Positions 1-11,752 of a stretch of 54,831 bases of DNA are shown piece by piece. The notes under the pieces are model-generated. The model saw only the letters and a program-made list of their open reading frames with translations, ran no database searches and was not told the origin of the DNA. The translations under genes and the position numbers were made by a program. Source of the DNA: Lobulomyces angularis (Eukaryota > Chytridiomycota > Chytridiomycetes > Lobulomycetales > Lobulomycetaceae); contig JADHYX010000123.1 of the NCBI GenBank assembly GCA_027604685.1, positions 1 through 54,831 of the forward strand, written 5' to 3'. Position 1 is the first letter of the stretch; each line of letters begins with the position of its first letter.

Positions 1-324
1 AGTGGTACAATTCATTTATTCCTAAATTTAGTCTTTTAAAAATTTATTTTAGGTAAGTTGATTATTAACTAGTTTTTTTTTTTATTTATTTCCTTAACAT
101 AAAAATAAAAATTATTTTTTTATATTTTTATTTTAATTTTTAAAAATGTTTTAAAAAAGAATAAAAATTTTTTTAAAAAAAAAAATATATTTATTTAATC
201 TGTAAAACTAAAGAGATATAAATTAAAAAAAAAAAAAGAAAAATCAAGAGAAAAAAAAAAATCATAATTTTTTTCGTGGTATTGTTCTTCTATGAAGAAA
301 ATATTTTTTACTTGCAGCTATAAA

Positions 325-660
325 TTAATTACTGTATGAGTCGTTGCTGTAGGAATAGTCATTGGAGCTGCTATCATAGTGAGAGCTGCTGTGCGAATAG
401 TCATTGGAGCTGCTATCATAGTGAGAGCTGCTGTGCGAATAGTCATTGGAGCTGCTATCATGGTGAGAGCTGCTTTGCGAATAGTCATTGGAGCTACAGT
501 TGGTATGATGATGGTTAGAAGTACTGTCATTATGGTTGGAACTGTGGTTATTAGTATAATCACACATAGCATCACTATCTCTTGATGCATAGGTAAATGG
601 TTCATCTATTATAGTTTTTTTTCTTGAACTTGAAGTTGAAATGGAACCTTTTTTTTCATT
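325..660 (-). CDS. Possible C-terminal exon of a Ser/Asn/Tyr/His-rich low-complexity protein
   Basis: On the minus strand an open frame runs from about 660 to a stop at 325. It starts with a Lys/Ser-rich stretch (KKGSISTSSS, then RKKTIIDEPFTYASRD) and passes into the 14-residue repeat of Ser, Asn, Asp, Tyr and His. An in-frame stop lies just upstream, next to a possible AG acceptor, so this may be a last exon whose earlier exons are not recognisable. No domain is visible. The repeat frame is much less AT-rich than its surroundings, which supports coding. Function unknown. Confidence 0.35.
   Translation of the reverse strand, partial: NEKKGSISTSSSRKKTIIDEPFTYASRDSDAMCDYTNNHSSNHNDSTSNHHHTNCSSNDYSQSSSHHDSSSNDYSHSSSHYDSSSNDYSHSSSHYDSSSNDYSYSNDSYSN
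354..496. repeat. 42-bp tandem repeat, about 3.4 copies, in a coding frame
   Basis: Three full 42-bp units lie at 354-395, 396-437 and 438-479, followed by a partial unit to about 496. Units 1 and 2 are identical; unit 3 differs at two positions. 42 is a multiple of three and all three minus-strand units stay open, each coding a 14-residue block close to SSSNDYSHSSSHYD. It therefore looks like an expanding low-complexity coding repeat rather than satellite DNA. Confidence 0.9.
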
Positions 661-991
661 TTTTCTTCTACATTCTTATTTTTTAATTTTAATTCAAATT
701 TTTTAAAAATTTCCATTTGTTATTTATTTTTTTATAAGTTTACTTTATTTTTTTTTTTTATATTAAATTAACATTTATTTGAGGTCTTTTATACAGATTT
801 TTTAAAAAATAATTTATTTTTTATTTTAGCTGGCAAAAAAAAAAAAGTTTGCTTAAAAAAATAAATAAAAATTAAAGCAACTAAAACTGAACCAATTTTC
901 TCCTTTTTTTTATTGGGGGTGGATTTGAATTACTTGTTATCTTCAAAAAGAGTTTCGCAGAACAGTTGGTGGATAGTTTAAAAAAAAAAAC

Positions 992-1051
992 TTACCTTTT
1001 AAAACCTGTTCCAACCAATGTTGATTTTTTCAACTTTTTGATGAATTAAAT
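992..1051 (-). repeat. Direct repeat copy 1 (60 bp; partner at 1497-1555)
   Basis: The two copies are about 90 per cent identical with one 1-nt gap, and lie in the same orientation 505 bp apart. Read on the minus strand both encode an exon-like stretch (FIKKLKKSTFVETVLK in copy 2) ending exactly at a GGTAA splice-donor-like site. They may be remnants of a duplicated first exon. Confidence 0.7.
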
Positions 1052-1496
1052 CGTTTAAAAAATTTCAAGCAAGCAATAAAGTAAAAACATCTAATATATA
1101 ATACATTGTCTAGCACTTTTATGTTTAAATTATAAAATTAAAATATTTAAAAAGAAAGTTTCTTTTAATTCTGCAAAAAATTTTAATTCATTCTCATTGA
1201 GTTCTGTAAAAGTATTTATCTGTTAAATTCCTTTAGACTTCCTCCATCGTGTTCAATTGAATTGATACCTTCTTTGTAGGAAACGTGAACTTTTTTTTTG
1301 TTTGATTTTTCAACTTTCAATCATAAAACTTAAGCTGCTTCTTGCTTCTAACAAAGAGATAGTCAAAGGCAATAGGTTACATAACATAACTAATTCTATT
1401 GATAAAAGTACATAAATTCTAAAATTTTTCTTAAAAAAGTTTTTAAAAGAAGCTTTATTTATTGACCAGTACAGATTACAGGCAAGCCATTTAAAG

Positions 1497-1555
1497 TTAC
1501 CTTTTAAAACTGTTTCAACAAATGTTGATTTTTTCAACTTTTTGATGAATTAAAT
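1497..1555 (-). repeat. Direct repeat copy 2 (59 bp; partner at 992-1051)
   Basis: Second copy of the 60-bp repeat. On the minus strand its frame continues past the donor-like GGTAAC for about 60 codons, to a stop at 1310, with a hydrophobic, unrecognised sequence. Copy 1 lacks that extension and runs into a poly-T tract. Confidence 0.7.
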
Positions 1556-1999
1556 TAGAAATAAATTAAATTATTAAAAAATTAAATTTCTAAAGTTTTT
1601 GCGTTCAGCAGTGCAGTGTTTATTTAGTCTTAGTGGAGTTAAAAAATCTTCAAAGCGCTTTATCCAAACCAATAAAAATTACAAGTTCATCGACATCTTC
1701 TATAGGTTTCAATCCACTTAAACTTGATAAAATATTATATATATATATTTTTTTTTTTTTAAGTTGCTCATTCATTCAAGCAACTTTGCAGATTTTGAAA
1801 TAAAGATAATAAAATAAATTTTTTTTTTAAAGAATCTTGAAAATAATTTTTTAAGTCTAAAAATAAATATCAAAAGTAACTAATGCAAATTAACTAAAAT
1901 AAATATATATATAAATATATATAAAATAAAAAAAAAATTATGTAAAAATAAAAAAAAAAATAAAAAAAAAAGTAAAATATTTTTAATTTTTTTTTGCGT

Positions 2000-4900
2000 T
2001 TAAAACATTTTCCAATTAATTGTAGAGGTATCTTGAGAACTTTCAAAAACTTTTGATACTAAATTACTTTTAAGAATTAAAAGTCTTAATTGTTCCATAT
2101 GATCCATGTTTAATATCATGTTAGTTGAGCGACTAAAAAAAAAATTAAAAATTAAAAATAATATATTGCAAATACTTGTAAAGATAATTTATCTCTCCCG
2201 TACAATCCACATATAAATAATTCAATAGCATTCCATTACCATAACTTAATAATAAAACTTGCCCAGTTGCCAGAGAATAAAAAATTCCCAGACCACTAGA
2301 GCAACTAAAAAAAATCAAAAATAAATTAAATTAAAAAAAAAAAAATTAAAAAATAAAACCTTTCCACATGTTTGTTACATTCCCCTTTATCCAAATCAGA
2401 GCAACATAATTCATGAAAACAAACAAAAGTTCCACAAAGTAGACATACTGCCTGCTTTGCTGGAACGGTATTGCAATTTGAGCATTCAATACGAAAGGCA
2501 AGTTCCGCTAAAACCGCTCGGTTGTTGGGTAAATTAATCAATTCAAATTTTTTTGAAGAGGGTATACAAATTGAAGACTTCTTATACGTCAGCGAAAAAT
2601 TATTTGATGGAAAAAAATGTGAATTTGGTGATAGTGTTAAAGCGTCACACCACCCAGAAATGATTTTGAAGAGAATAGGATCACTTTTTGAGTTGAGAGT
2701 AAAAAATTCTGGTAAATTTGGTAATTTTAAAAAGGCACAAAGGCAATCAAACTCGATGCTAAACAATCTATCTGAACCAATTTTAGCTGATAATGCGGAA
2801 GTGTAAATCAACCCAAATCTGCAGTGAAGAAAGATTGCAGTCTTTGTCAAAAAAGGCAAACATAAAGAGGCACACAATTCCAATACAAAATCCATTGACA
2901 AATTATTTAAAATGTTGGTTTGAATAATTTCGTTTAATTTCAAAAATCCCATAATAGCTTTAAAAAAGGAACGAAAGTCATTGCTTAACTGAGAGTATGA
3001 ATTATTTGATTTCAACAAAGGAGATATATAATCTTTTAATTGAGCTTTATCTAGAGTGTTTTGTGCAAAAGTAAAATTTTCTATCACTGAAACCAAAAAG
3101 CGCACTATTTCCAAAGCCCAAAACAAGTTAATCCAACAAAAAATATTATCCAGTGATTCTGTTTCATTAATAGTAATGTACGTCATTGAAAATTCAACTA
3201 AAACTTCAAAAGGTTCTCGAAGTAGGATCGGAGATATTACTTTTTGCCCGGCAATTGGATGATGTAAAAATGAATAAAATATAGAATTGATCAACTTTAA
3301 AGTACGGGTACAATAGTTTTGCTCGTGATAACGGATTGAAGAAATTAAACGTGAAAAAACGGTACATCCTGCTGAAAAGACTTTAAGTATAGAAATGTCC
3401 AAAAATTCGAGGTGTTTTAGCAAACGAACAAAAAAATCTCCTGCAGAATAAGCATCAAGCTTAAGTTCATTTTGGTCTCTAAGTTTTATTTCGATAGATG
3501 ATATTGTTTTTGAAAGGGTATCAATCATAATATCTAAACCAAACAACGCGTCATCAAAAACTTGTTCATCGTTAACAAAATACATTGACATTAGCACCGT
3601 CGAGTTGAAAGAGTTAAACTGTGAAACTAAAAATTCGAAATCTTCGCTATGCTTAAAATCTGGGGAATCCTTGATATCCTTTGGTATTTGCAATTTTGGT
3701 ACAAATTTTTGAGTGTCATTCGATGCAATTTTATTAAATATCATTCCTTCTCTGTATGTTAAGTTTCCTTCATTAAACTTCATTGCTTCGGATATATTCG
3801 TATTTCTAATATTAAAGTTCAGTTTACTTTTACCAAGCGATTCGTATTTTAACAAATTTTTTTCCTTTAATAAAATGGGGGCTATGAAATTGCAAACTGT
3901 TCTACAGCTGGGACAAGAAAAATTTGCCTCATTAATTTCAGATGGATATATTTCAAAATCTGCATTTGATGATCTGTTAGCTTCCCCTCTAGCTTTCTGA
4001 AATTTCTGGTAACAATTTAAGTGAATCAAATGTCCGCAGGTGGATACTTGCATTCCATTACTTTTATTTACAATTCTTTTTCCAACAGTGGATGTATTTA
4101 AAGGGGCATTTTCCAGTAATGAAAAAGCATCGTTAAAATTAAAAGTTTCTTGTACAACACTAGGTTGACTAAAGGAAAGTATACCATAAAACTGACTAGA
4201 TGCATTAGCAACTTCTGAACAAACTACACATGTTCCGTAGGGGAAATTTTTATCTGATATGCTGTCAGAAACTGTAAATTCTTCAAAATAATTAGTCTTG
4301 GTTGGAGAGCTTTCAACGCTAAAAATTTTATTTTGTGCTTTGCTAAATCGGTTTAATAATTTTGATTTTCGAGCCTTTAAATTAATTTTATTATTAGTAA
4401 TTTCACTAATATCGTTGTTTTGCGGTGCTTCTTTTTTTTTTTTCCAAAGGGTAATTTCTTGTACTCCATATCCTGAAGATTCAAATTGCAAAATTATAAA
4501 CTCAATTTCACTAATAAATTCTTTAAAAAGTAAATTTTTTAGTTCCGTCGCATTAATTAGCAATTGCAATATGGTACTTGAGTTGCAAGATGGATTTGCT
4601 GACATTAATTTTTGAGAAGCTAGGCACAAAAAATTGCTTTGAAGGGAATTCAGGGATATAGAAACTTTAATCAAATGCAAAATGTATTTCAGATTAACTT
4701 CGCACTGCTCAAAATGCTCGCTAAGGACACTTCCATTAAGTAGGTACCACAGTGACACGTAGATAACTTTTAAAAAGCACTTGGTTGAAATTACGTTATT
4801 AATACTCTCAAACCCGCTGCTCGAAGGAATAACTTCAAGTGTTGGAATTTCCAAAGTTTTATTAATTTTTTTTTTATTTAGAATTTGCAATACATTTTCA

Positions 4901-7892
4901 CGCTGTATTTTGGTGTAGTGCCAAAAGTACGGATTAACTGATTTATAGTAGTGTTCTTTCAAAAAATATTTCCCACTGTCGTTTATAGCTACTGCTGACT
5001 GAAAAGTTGCTACTTTTTCTAAAGATGGCTTAAACAAACTTGCAGGGGCAAATTTATGGTTTAAAATTTGTATCTTTAAATCACTAAATCGAAGGGTTAT
5101 ACAGGATCGTACTTCACTAAATGTTAAGCCAGACTCGGAAGCTGCCAAATAGTGAATTATTTCATTTTGCAACTCTTCTTCAACAGTGCTCTTAATCAGT
5201 CTAAGTCTTTCTGATATCAAAATAGTGATTAAATTCAATAATTCTCCAAGAGCACACAGTTTACGTTTGTCAACAATGTTTTGTATTGATGGATTTTCGA
5301 ATTTAAAAACACTGGCAAGGTCAAAACGATCAATCAAGGTGGAAATAAATCTATTTTGGTCAATTGCTACTAAAGCTATTTGCAGTAATAAAACGTCAGA
5401 ATCAAAGCAATCACGCCAGTCAGTTGAACGATATAATTCTACTACCTTTTTTACTTTGACGCCATTATTTTTCCAAGAACCATTATTAACTTGTGATGCA
5501 AAAACAATTGAACGTAAGGGAAATTCAATCAATTTCAGCACTAAGCTATCCGTATCTTCACAAGGTAAAACATCACTAGAAAAAGTTGAAAAAATATGTT
5601 GAAAAACGTTTGACTCTAAAAAAGTAAAGTTAACTTTTGGGGCACAAAACAGCATATCGGTGAAAAACCAATGCAAAGGGTGAATTACAGACACTGCTTG
5701 TTTATGAACTTCAAAACAAGCAACTTTAAATGCAGTTCCTTCACAGATCTCCATGAACCGTGAATCATTTTCCTGAAGTATTTTAAATTCCGCCCACTGA
5801 TAAATAGCTTTAATAGCAAACTTGAGAGAATCTTTGTAAAATTCAAAGGCTTCAGGTTTTTTTGGTTTAAAAAAATTGGAAATAAATCTTCTAAGATCTT
5901 CGCTTTTCGTAGTTAACGAGAAAACTGGATCCAGGTCGCTTTCGCTACCGCTATTGTCAACAGCTACTAAACGAGTTTGCGGGTATATTCCGTTCCAGAG
6001 AGAACAGAGGTCTAAGTAAGGGCCCAAAATGTCTTCCAATAACAGTTTTCTGTCTGAAGAATTGACATCAACAGAATATTGGATTACTGACTCAGATGAC
6101 ATTAATATAACAAGGTCTTGAAAAACTCTATAATAGCTATAATTCAGCTCCATTTGCATTTTTAAATTACTCAAATCTGTTTTGAAACTTTTGTATGTGA
6201 AAGTTTTTGAATCGCAGTACTGGGACAACAAAGTAGTCAAAGAAAACTGGCTAGGTAAAATTGTAGACAGATATCCAATCTTTAACAAAGTTAAGATATT
6301 CTTTAAAATTGGTGTCCTTGAAACTAAATCTTTAGATGATTTCGTACGTAGAATAAAGTAGCTCAAACCACGGGAAAGTGAGACAGAATTTAAAAAGTCA
6401 TGATGAATGTAATTAAATTTTAAAGGTAAGTAAGCATGAATATATCTCAAAGCTTTAAAATAAAATTTATTTAAGTTAAAAAAAAAAAAAAAAAAAAATT
6501 ATGGTTAATAATAATTTCTTACTTTTTAAAAATTGTTACCAAAACTTTTTCCATCAGCTTCCGAATTCAGTGATACTGAAATAAGAGACTGTATTAAATG
6601 TTCCTTGGCGGAGGACCACAGTTTAGAAAAAAAAACAAAAAAAAAATCCAGTCGAAAACTACCAATGGGACTTTCATCTGGCCAATCCGTTGATTCAAGA
6701 GACTCCCAAAACACTTCTTCCGATTCTCTATAAAAAAAAGTAAAATTTTCCGGTTTAGGAGATTCTGGGCTTTCAAAAAGGCATTTGATTAAAACAGACT
6801 TAAAAGTAAATGCAAGATTTACATTATATCCTAGTAACGCTGATTTGGAAAAAGAATTTTGAATTTCAGATAGCCATTTTATTAATACACCCATCAAATT
6901 TTCGAGAAAAATCTGTTGAACAGATTGAACCGTAACTAACAATCCATTTTTTTTGATTGACTTTGCAAAGTTTTTTGCATCTGAATATGATGAGGATGAA
7001 AAAATAGGCACTTTACCCTAATAAAGAATTAAAAAAAAAAAAGAAAATTTTTTTATCAATCGAAAAATTTTCAAATTTTTTTTTTATTTTACCAAACTTT
7101 TAACTTTTTCTAAAAGTTTTTTTGTCTCTTCGGTATTTAATCCAAGAGTTGAAGAAATGAATAAAAGGTTTGAAAGATCGGAATAATGAACTAAATTGTT
7201 GAGCCAGAGAATAACTTCAAAATGCAAACTATTTTTTTCATCTCCACGCTTGAGTGGATATTTATATGATTCTACTAAGTTGGAGTGATATTTAAAGGGA
7301 GTATTTGATAAAATACTGATAATAAAATCTAGAACGGTGGATATACATTTTTGAGCAGCATGAATTAATTGCTATATTTATTTTTTTTTTTAATTTAAAA
7401 TATTGATTTTAATTTTTTTTTTTTATGAAAAAAAATGAAGATTACCTCTGGAGGACTTTGAACGTTTGCTGAAGAAATTTTATGAATTCCACAATTCAAG
7501 TCAACTTTCCAATAAGCGGAAATACCACAATCGCAAAAATCACCAGTGACGGATTCTCTTGTGGCGTAATTATGACCATCATGTACTGAATTATGAAAAC
7601 ATGGAGCACATAATGCAATGGTATCATCAATTCCACAATCACTATAGAAATTACTATCAGTTATAAAAAAATGTCTTATTTACCTACAAACGTAATGCGG
7701 TTCACCTTTCTTAAATTGATAGGAACATTTTGTAGAAGCTATTTTTTTATCATCTTCATAGACCTGAAAATTTCCAACCAGAGCCTGGTTTAAAAACAAG
7801 AATATTTCTTTTTCTAAATTTTCACTTAATGTCGAATTTGTACTTGAATATGATTGAACTATTATGTTATTGAGATATTGAAAAGTTGGCAT
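2000..7892 (-). CDS. UBR1: UBR1-type N-recognin E3 ubiquitin ligase
   Basis: This is the E3 ligase of the N-degron pathway: it binds destabilising N-terminal residues of target proteins and ubiquitinates them. Seven exons on the minus strand (7892-7684, 7641-7446, 7371-7093, 7017-6540, 6452-2360, 2304-2176, 2132-2000) join in phase to 1838 aa; yeast Ubr1 is about 1950. The UBR box spans residues 56-125, with the zinc pattern YVCSDCGIDD, LCAPCF, HDGHNY and CDCG. A ClpS-like N-domain follows near 185-262. A RING-H2 finger sits near 1130-1240 (CVVC, CGHLIHLNC, CPSC). The C-terminal UBR autoinhibitory region has CLLCG, KHVESCSSGLGIF and an LLLSYGN strand. Start: the first ATG at 7892 keeps frame. 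An alternative ATG at 7935 spliced over a 70-nt intron also keeps frame, so the first 15 or so residues are uncertain. Confidence 0.95.
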
Positions 7893-8623
7893 AGGTTGAA
7901 AAAAAAAAAAAAAAAAAAATTTCAATACTCAGCATTTTTTTCTTTTTCGTAAAAATGAAAATGAAAGGTAAAAAATGGGAAAAAAAGGTCTTTTTTTCTC
8001 TCTTGTAATTAATCAGCATACTTGCATTTATTTAAGCAGATTTTATCTTTGCTAGATGCTTGAAATTATATAACAAGATAAGTTTTAAACAATTTTTTTT
8101 TCCAAAAGAATTCCACTCTTTTCCATATTAAGTTAAGCTCATATTTAAATATTTGTTAAAAAAAAAACAAGATGATTTTTTTTTCAAAAAGAATTTAATC
8201 TTTCACCTTGAAAATTTAAATATTGAAACTTTGTTATTTTGCCACCCAAAATAACTTGTAACAGAAGAATCTAATGTAACTAAAAAATTACAAACTAACT
8301 TAAATTATTTGAGTAAACAATTTCTTAAAATTTTATTTTTGGTTTCAAGATTTTCAAAACTGATTTTGACAAATTTATATTATTTTATTCAGTTTATTAT
8401 TTTTTTCTTTTTGCAAAAACAGCAGTGAATATTAAACAAAACGAATAGTGACAATGGAAGTGAAGGGTACTTTTAGAATTAAATAAAAAAAAGTAAAAAA
8501 TTTAAAAAGGATTGAAGATTGATCTAGTAAAAATATTTATTTAAAAAATAAAAAATAAAAAAACTATATCTATAATAATATTTTAAATTTTTATTTCAAA
8601 CGGAAACAAGGTGTGCAGAGCTT
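7893..8623. other. AT-rich intergenic region upstream of UBR1
   Basis: No reading frame or RNA gene could be supported. It holds a 20-T tract just upstream of UBR1, and an AATAAA-like signal near 8590 that would serve the small gene ending at 8624. Confidence 0.6.
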
Positions 8624-8725
8624 TTATTTTTTTGGTTCACCACCAGAGACATCAGCGACTTTGTCAGGAACTACTAAGAAGAGAACAACGGTAAAGATAA
8701 GGGTAGCGTATTTTGAGAATTGCAT
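8624..8725 (-). CDS. Possible 33-aa secreted or membrane micro-peptide
   Basis: A minus-strand ATG at 8725 opens a 33-codon frame ending at 8624. It begins MQFSKYATLIFTVVLFLVVP, a textbook signal sequence or single membrane anchor (two basic/polar residues, then 13 hydrophobic residues). It ends with the short polar tail DKVADVSGGEPKK. The tail codons are clearly richer in G and C than the surrounding DNA, and an AATAAA motif lies about 45 nt downstream. Nothing like it is recognised. It could be a secreted mini-peptide or chance; being this short, coding cannot be proven from one sequence. Confidence 0.4.
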   Translation of the reverse strand: MQFSKYATLIFTVVLFLVVPDKVADVSGGEPKK

Positions 8726-9897
8726 TTTTTAGTATTTGTTTTTTGTAGTTTTTGAAGCTTTAGATTTAAACTTTTAAATTTTTAATTTAATGAAAAAAAT
8801 ATCATACAAATTAGAGTTCCTTTTTATACTTAATTTCAAAAGTAAAACTAAAAAAAGCATAGAATTTTTAGGATGGGTCATTTTTTCCATTTTTGGCAAC
8901 ACCCTATTTTGAGGCCCCATAAAACAAGATACTTTTAGGGTTCATTAGTTTTAGTTCTAATTCTGACTTGCATCACCGGTTGAGATTCCAGCTAAAAAAG
9001 CAATTTGCCCTTTCATAAGCATAAAATAAGAAAAAATTTTGTTCGATTTAGTTCTATTAATCCTATTTAATGCTTTTTTACTTTCAAGCAAGTAAAAAAG
9101 AAAGGAAAAGAACTAAAAAATAAACAGAATCATAGGCTAATGCTTTATTAAAATCAAAATAATAACAGTTCAGAGTATCCGTTATTTTTTTTTAAACCAG
9201 ATCGTTTTTCTTCGAAATGTTTTTGATAACATATTTTTTCCAACCTTTGTTACTAAGGCTCTAAATGTTTTCACATATTATTAAATATTATTTAAAATGG
9301 ATAATTAATTTAAAATCCCTTATTAATAAATTTTTTGGTTGTCGTTTAATTAAGTTCTTCACATCTATTTTTCTACAAGAAAAAAAAAAAAAAAATCACC
9401 CCCAAAAAAAGCTGGTTACCCTAAAATTGATCCAGGTCCCCTTAAAAAAGAACATAATAATTCTTTCATAAGCTAAAATTTCCTAAACCAATCACAACAT
9501 TGACTCATAGAGCAACTGACAGTTACTGAGTTAAGCTGATTAGGACCGCCTAGTATTCTCTAAAGAAATTTTTAAAAATGAAGTCACTTGCGGTTCAAAT
9601 TGTTCTTTTTCGTTTTGTTGTCTTTTTGGATAATTCTTATTTATTTTTCTTATTTTTATTTTTTTATTTTTATGTTATTGAATTTCTTTCTTACTTTCTT
9701 TTTTTTTTTTTTTTTGTTTTTCTCTATTCAATAAAAAGAAAAATGTCGAGTACTACAATAAAATAAATTAAAACATATATATATTTATTAAAAAGTTATC
9801 TATAAAAACAGTTAAAAGTAAAACATAAAAAAAAAATAAAGTTGTAAAATAAAAAATGTCAAGAGTTTTATTTATTTATTTTTTTTTTAATTTAAAG
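8726..9897. other. Intergenic region with a less AT-rich patch
   Basis: Two open frames here (about 9265-9471 and 9578-9766, +) are low-complexity Phe/Lys/Leu strings from A/T runs and are not called. Around 9480-9570 the base composition is more balanced, without a frame or known motif. No gene supported. Confidence 0.55.
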
Positions 9898-10784
9898 CTA
9901 ATTTTTTTTAAATGTACAAGATCTTTCATGAGTTTTAACTCGTCTATAATTTTTATCAGAAAATTCACAATGAGCGCATTTAACTTCCACTTTTCCATGG
10001 ATAGATTTAATATGTCTTTTTAAATCTTCTACTGAACTAAAAAAATTGAAGCATTGATTACATATTATAGTTCTTCGTTCATCTAGAAGAAGAAAGAATA
10101 AAAAAGATTTTTAGATGTTTATTTCCTTTACCTAAAGGTAAGTGAGTTTTTAAGTGAGATAGGATGTTTCCTCGACGTTTAACCTTTATGCCAAATTTGG
10201 GACAAGTGCTCAGATTGCAAACATAATATACTTTGCCAAATTCATCCTCCCTACGTTGAATTTGATCTTCGTCGAATTTAAATTTTTGTCTTTTTAAATA
10301 TTCGTAATTTTGAGCAGAACTGCTTGATATTTCATTGTCAACTTTTCTTTTTTTTATTTTTGAATTATCTTCCAAGGTTAAAATATTACATCCTTCATAA
10401 TCCAAATATTCCTCTCTTTCTTTATCAATATTGCAGTCTATCACTATATAAAAATTATGAATGAGCAGTTAGAAATGAATTTTTTTTTATTTTACAAGGT
10501 CCTGCTTGCCAATATTCAGCAACACAAAAGAGAGCCTCTACTTGGATCATGTTAAATTTTACTACATCACTCTCGCGTTTTTTAACTTTTTTATTATAAG
10601 ATTCCTATTTTTAACAAATAAAGTTAATTGAAATTTTTTTTTTTTTTTGTTTTACATTGATGTTAAAAAATTTAACAGATTTTTTTTTATTATTTTTTAT
10701 ATAACTATAATTTGAATTTTTTTGAACTGATTGAGTAGAGCGATTCAATTTTGGGATAAAACAATTTGATTGCATTACGAGCAT
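9898..10784 (-). CDS. C2H2 zinc-finger protein with three C-terminal fingers
   Basis: Probably a nuclear DNA- or RNA-binding protein. Four minus-strand exons (10784-10656, 10604-10496, 10443-10132, 10082-9898) join in phase to 244 aa. The first 150 residues are Lys/Ser/Glu-rich with a likely nuclear-localisation cluster (KIKKRKV). Three tandem fingers follow: C155-x4-C-x15-H-x3-H (VCNLSTC ... HLKTH), then C-x2-C-x12-H-x4-H (ICNQC ... HIKSIH), then C-x2-C-x12-H-x4-C (KCAHC ... HERSC), whose last ligand is Cys instead of His. The intron between exons 3 and 4 falls right after finger 1. Start: ATG at 10784, with another in-frame ATG three codons later. The target is unknown; transcription factor is the simplest guess. 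Confidence 0.8.
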
Positions 10785-11752
10785 TCCTTTTTTTTTAAAC
10801 TTCAAAAAAAAAAAAATTAATTATATATAAAAATTTTTTAACTTTCATATAATTAAATTTAAATTTTTTTCTTTTTTTTTTTTTTTAAGTTTTTTTTTAT
10901 TTAAAAACAATAAAAAAAAAATAAAAATAAAAATAATTGTAGTGAAAGAATAAAAGAAACAAAATTTTATTATTATTTTTTTAATTTATAATTTATTAAC
11001 TTTTAATATTTAATTGAATAAAAAAAAAAAAGAAAAAAAAAGAAAAGAAAATAGAAGTACTAGTTTTTCTTTGGTTCCAGTAACAAGGCTTACTTGTAAT
11101 AAAAAAATAGAATTTGTTTTCTATGTAAATTTAGGAAATTTCCCATAAAAAAGGGTTAAATTCAGTTGAAAAGCTTCTAGCTGGATAACTGCTGCAAATC
11201 AAAAATAAAAAAAAAATTATGAAAAAAAATAAAAAAAATTAAAAAATAAAATTTTTAAAGTTATTTTTTCTATTTAAAATAAAAAAAAAATAAAGAAATA
11301 AAATATTAATTTGATTGTAAAAAATATAAGATAAAAGAAAAAATTTGACTAAAAATAAATTTTGTTTGAAAAAAAAAGAAAATTTTTTAAGAAGGGGGAA
11401 ATTTTTTTGGGGAGACCAAGCTTAAAAGCGAAAAAAAAAAATTCAGCAAAAAAAATGAAGGGAAAAAGGGTTACTTTCCATATATAGATAATTTAAAATT
11501 TTTGTAGCAGATTTTTTTCAAAATTTTCAAAAAGAATATTTTTATCTTTTCTTCTACATCTTATACTCAAGTTATACTATATTTAGACTTTTTTAATTTT
11601 TAGTATTAAATCAAAAAAATATTTAGGGTAAAAATTAAATGTTTTTGAGGGGGAGATAAAATTAAGTCTTAAAAAAAAAAAAATTTATTTTTATTATGGA
11701 TTTGAATATAAAAACAAATCGTTTAAATTTTTTGAAATTGATTTTTATTTTT
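10785..11752. other. Very AT-rich intergenic region
   Basis: About 970 bp dominated by A/T homopolymers. A slightly more complex patch at 11060-11190 and another at 11390-11475 carry no open frame long enough to call. Nothing recognised. Confidence 0.6.

Larger units (their letters stand above)
661..1999. other. AT-rich intergenic region with a duplicated exon-like segment
   Basis: Mostly A/T homopolymers. The only notable content is a pair of direct repeats at 992-1051 and 1497-1555, and a short minus-strand reading frame (about 1310-1537) that contains the second copy. No recognisable gene was found. Confidence 0.6.

Noticed and set aside
354..496. CRISPR array
   Set aside because: Units are contiguous 42-bp repeats without unique spacers, in a coding frame, in a eukaryotic genome.
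2471..5602. Several plus-strand frames of 60-140 codons
   Set aside because: All are antisense shadows of the large UBR1 exon.
9578..9766. 62-codon Phe/Leu-rich membrane-like frame
   Set aside because: It is a run of T-rich low-complexity DNA with no splice, homology or codon signal.
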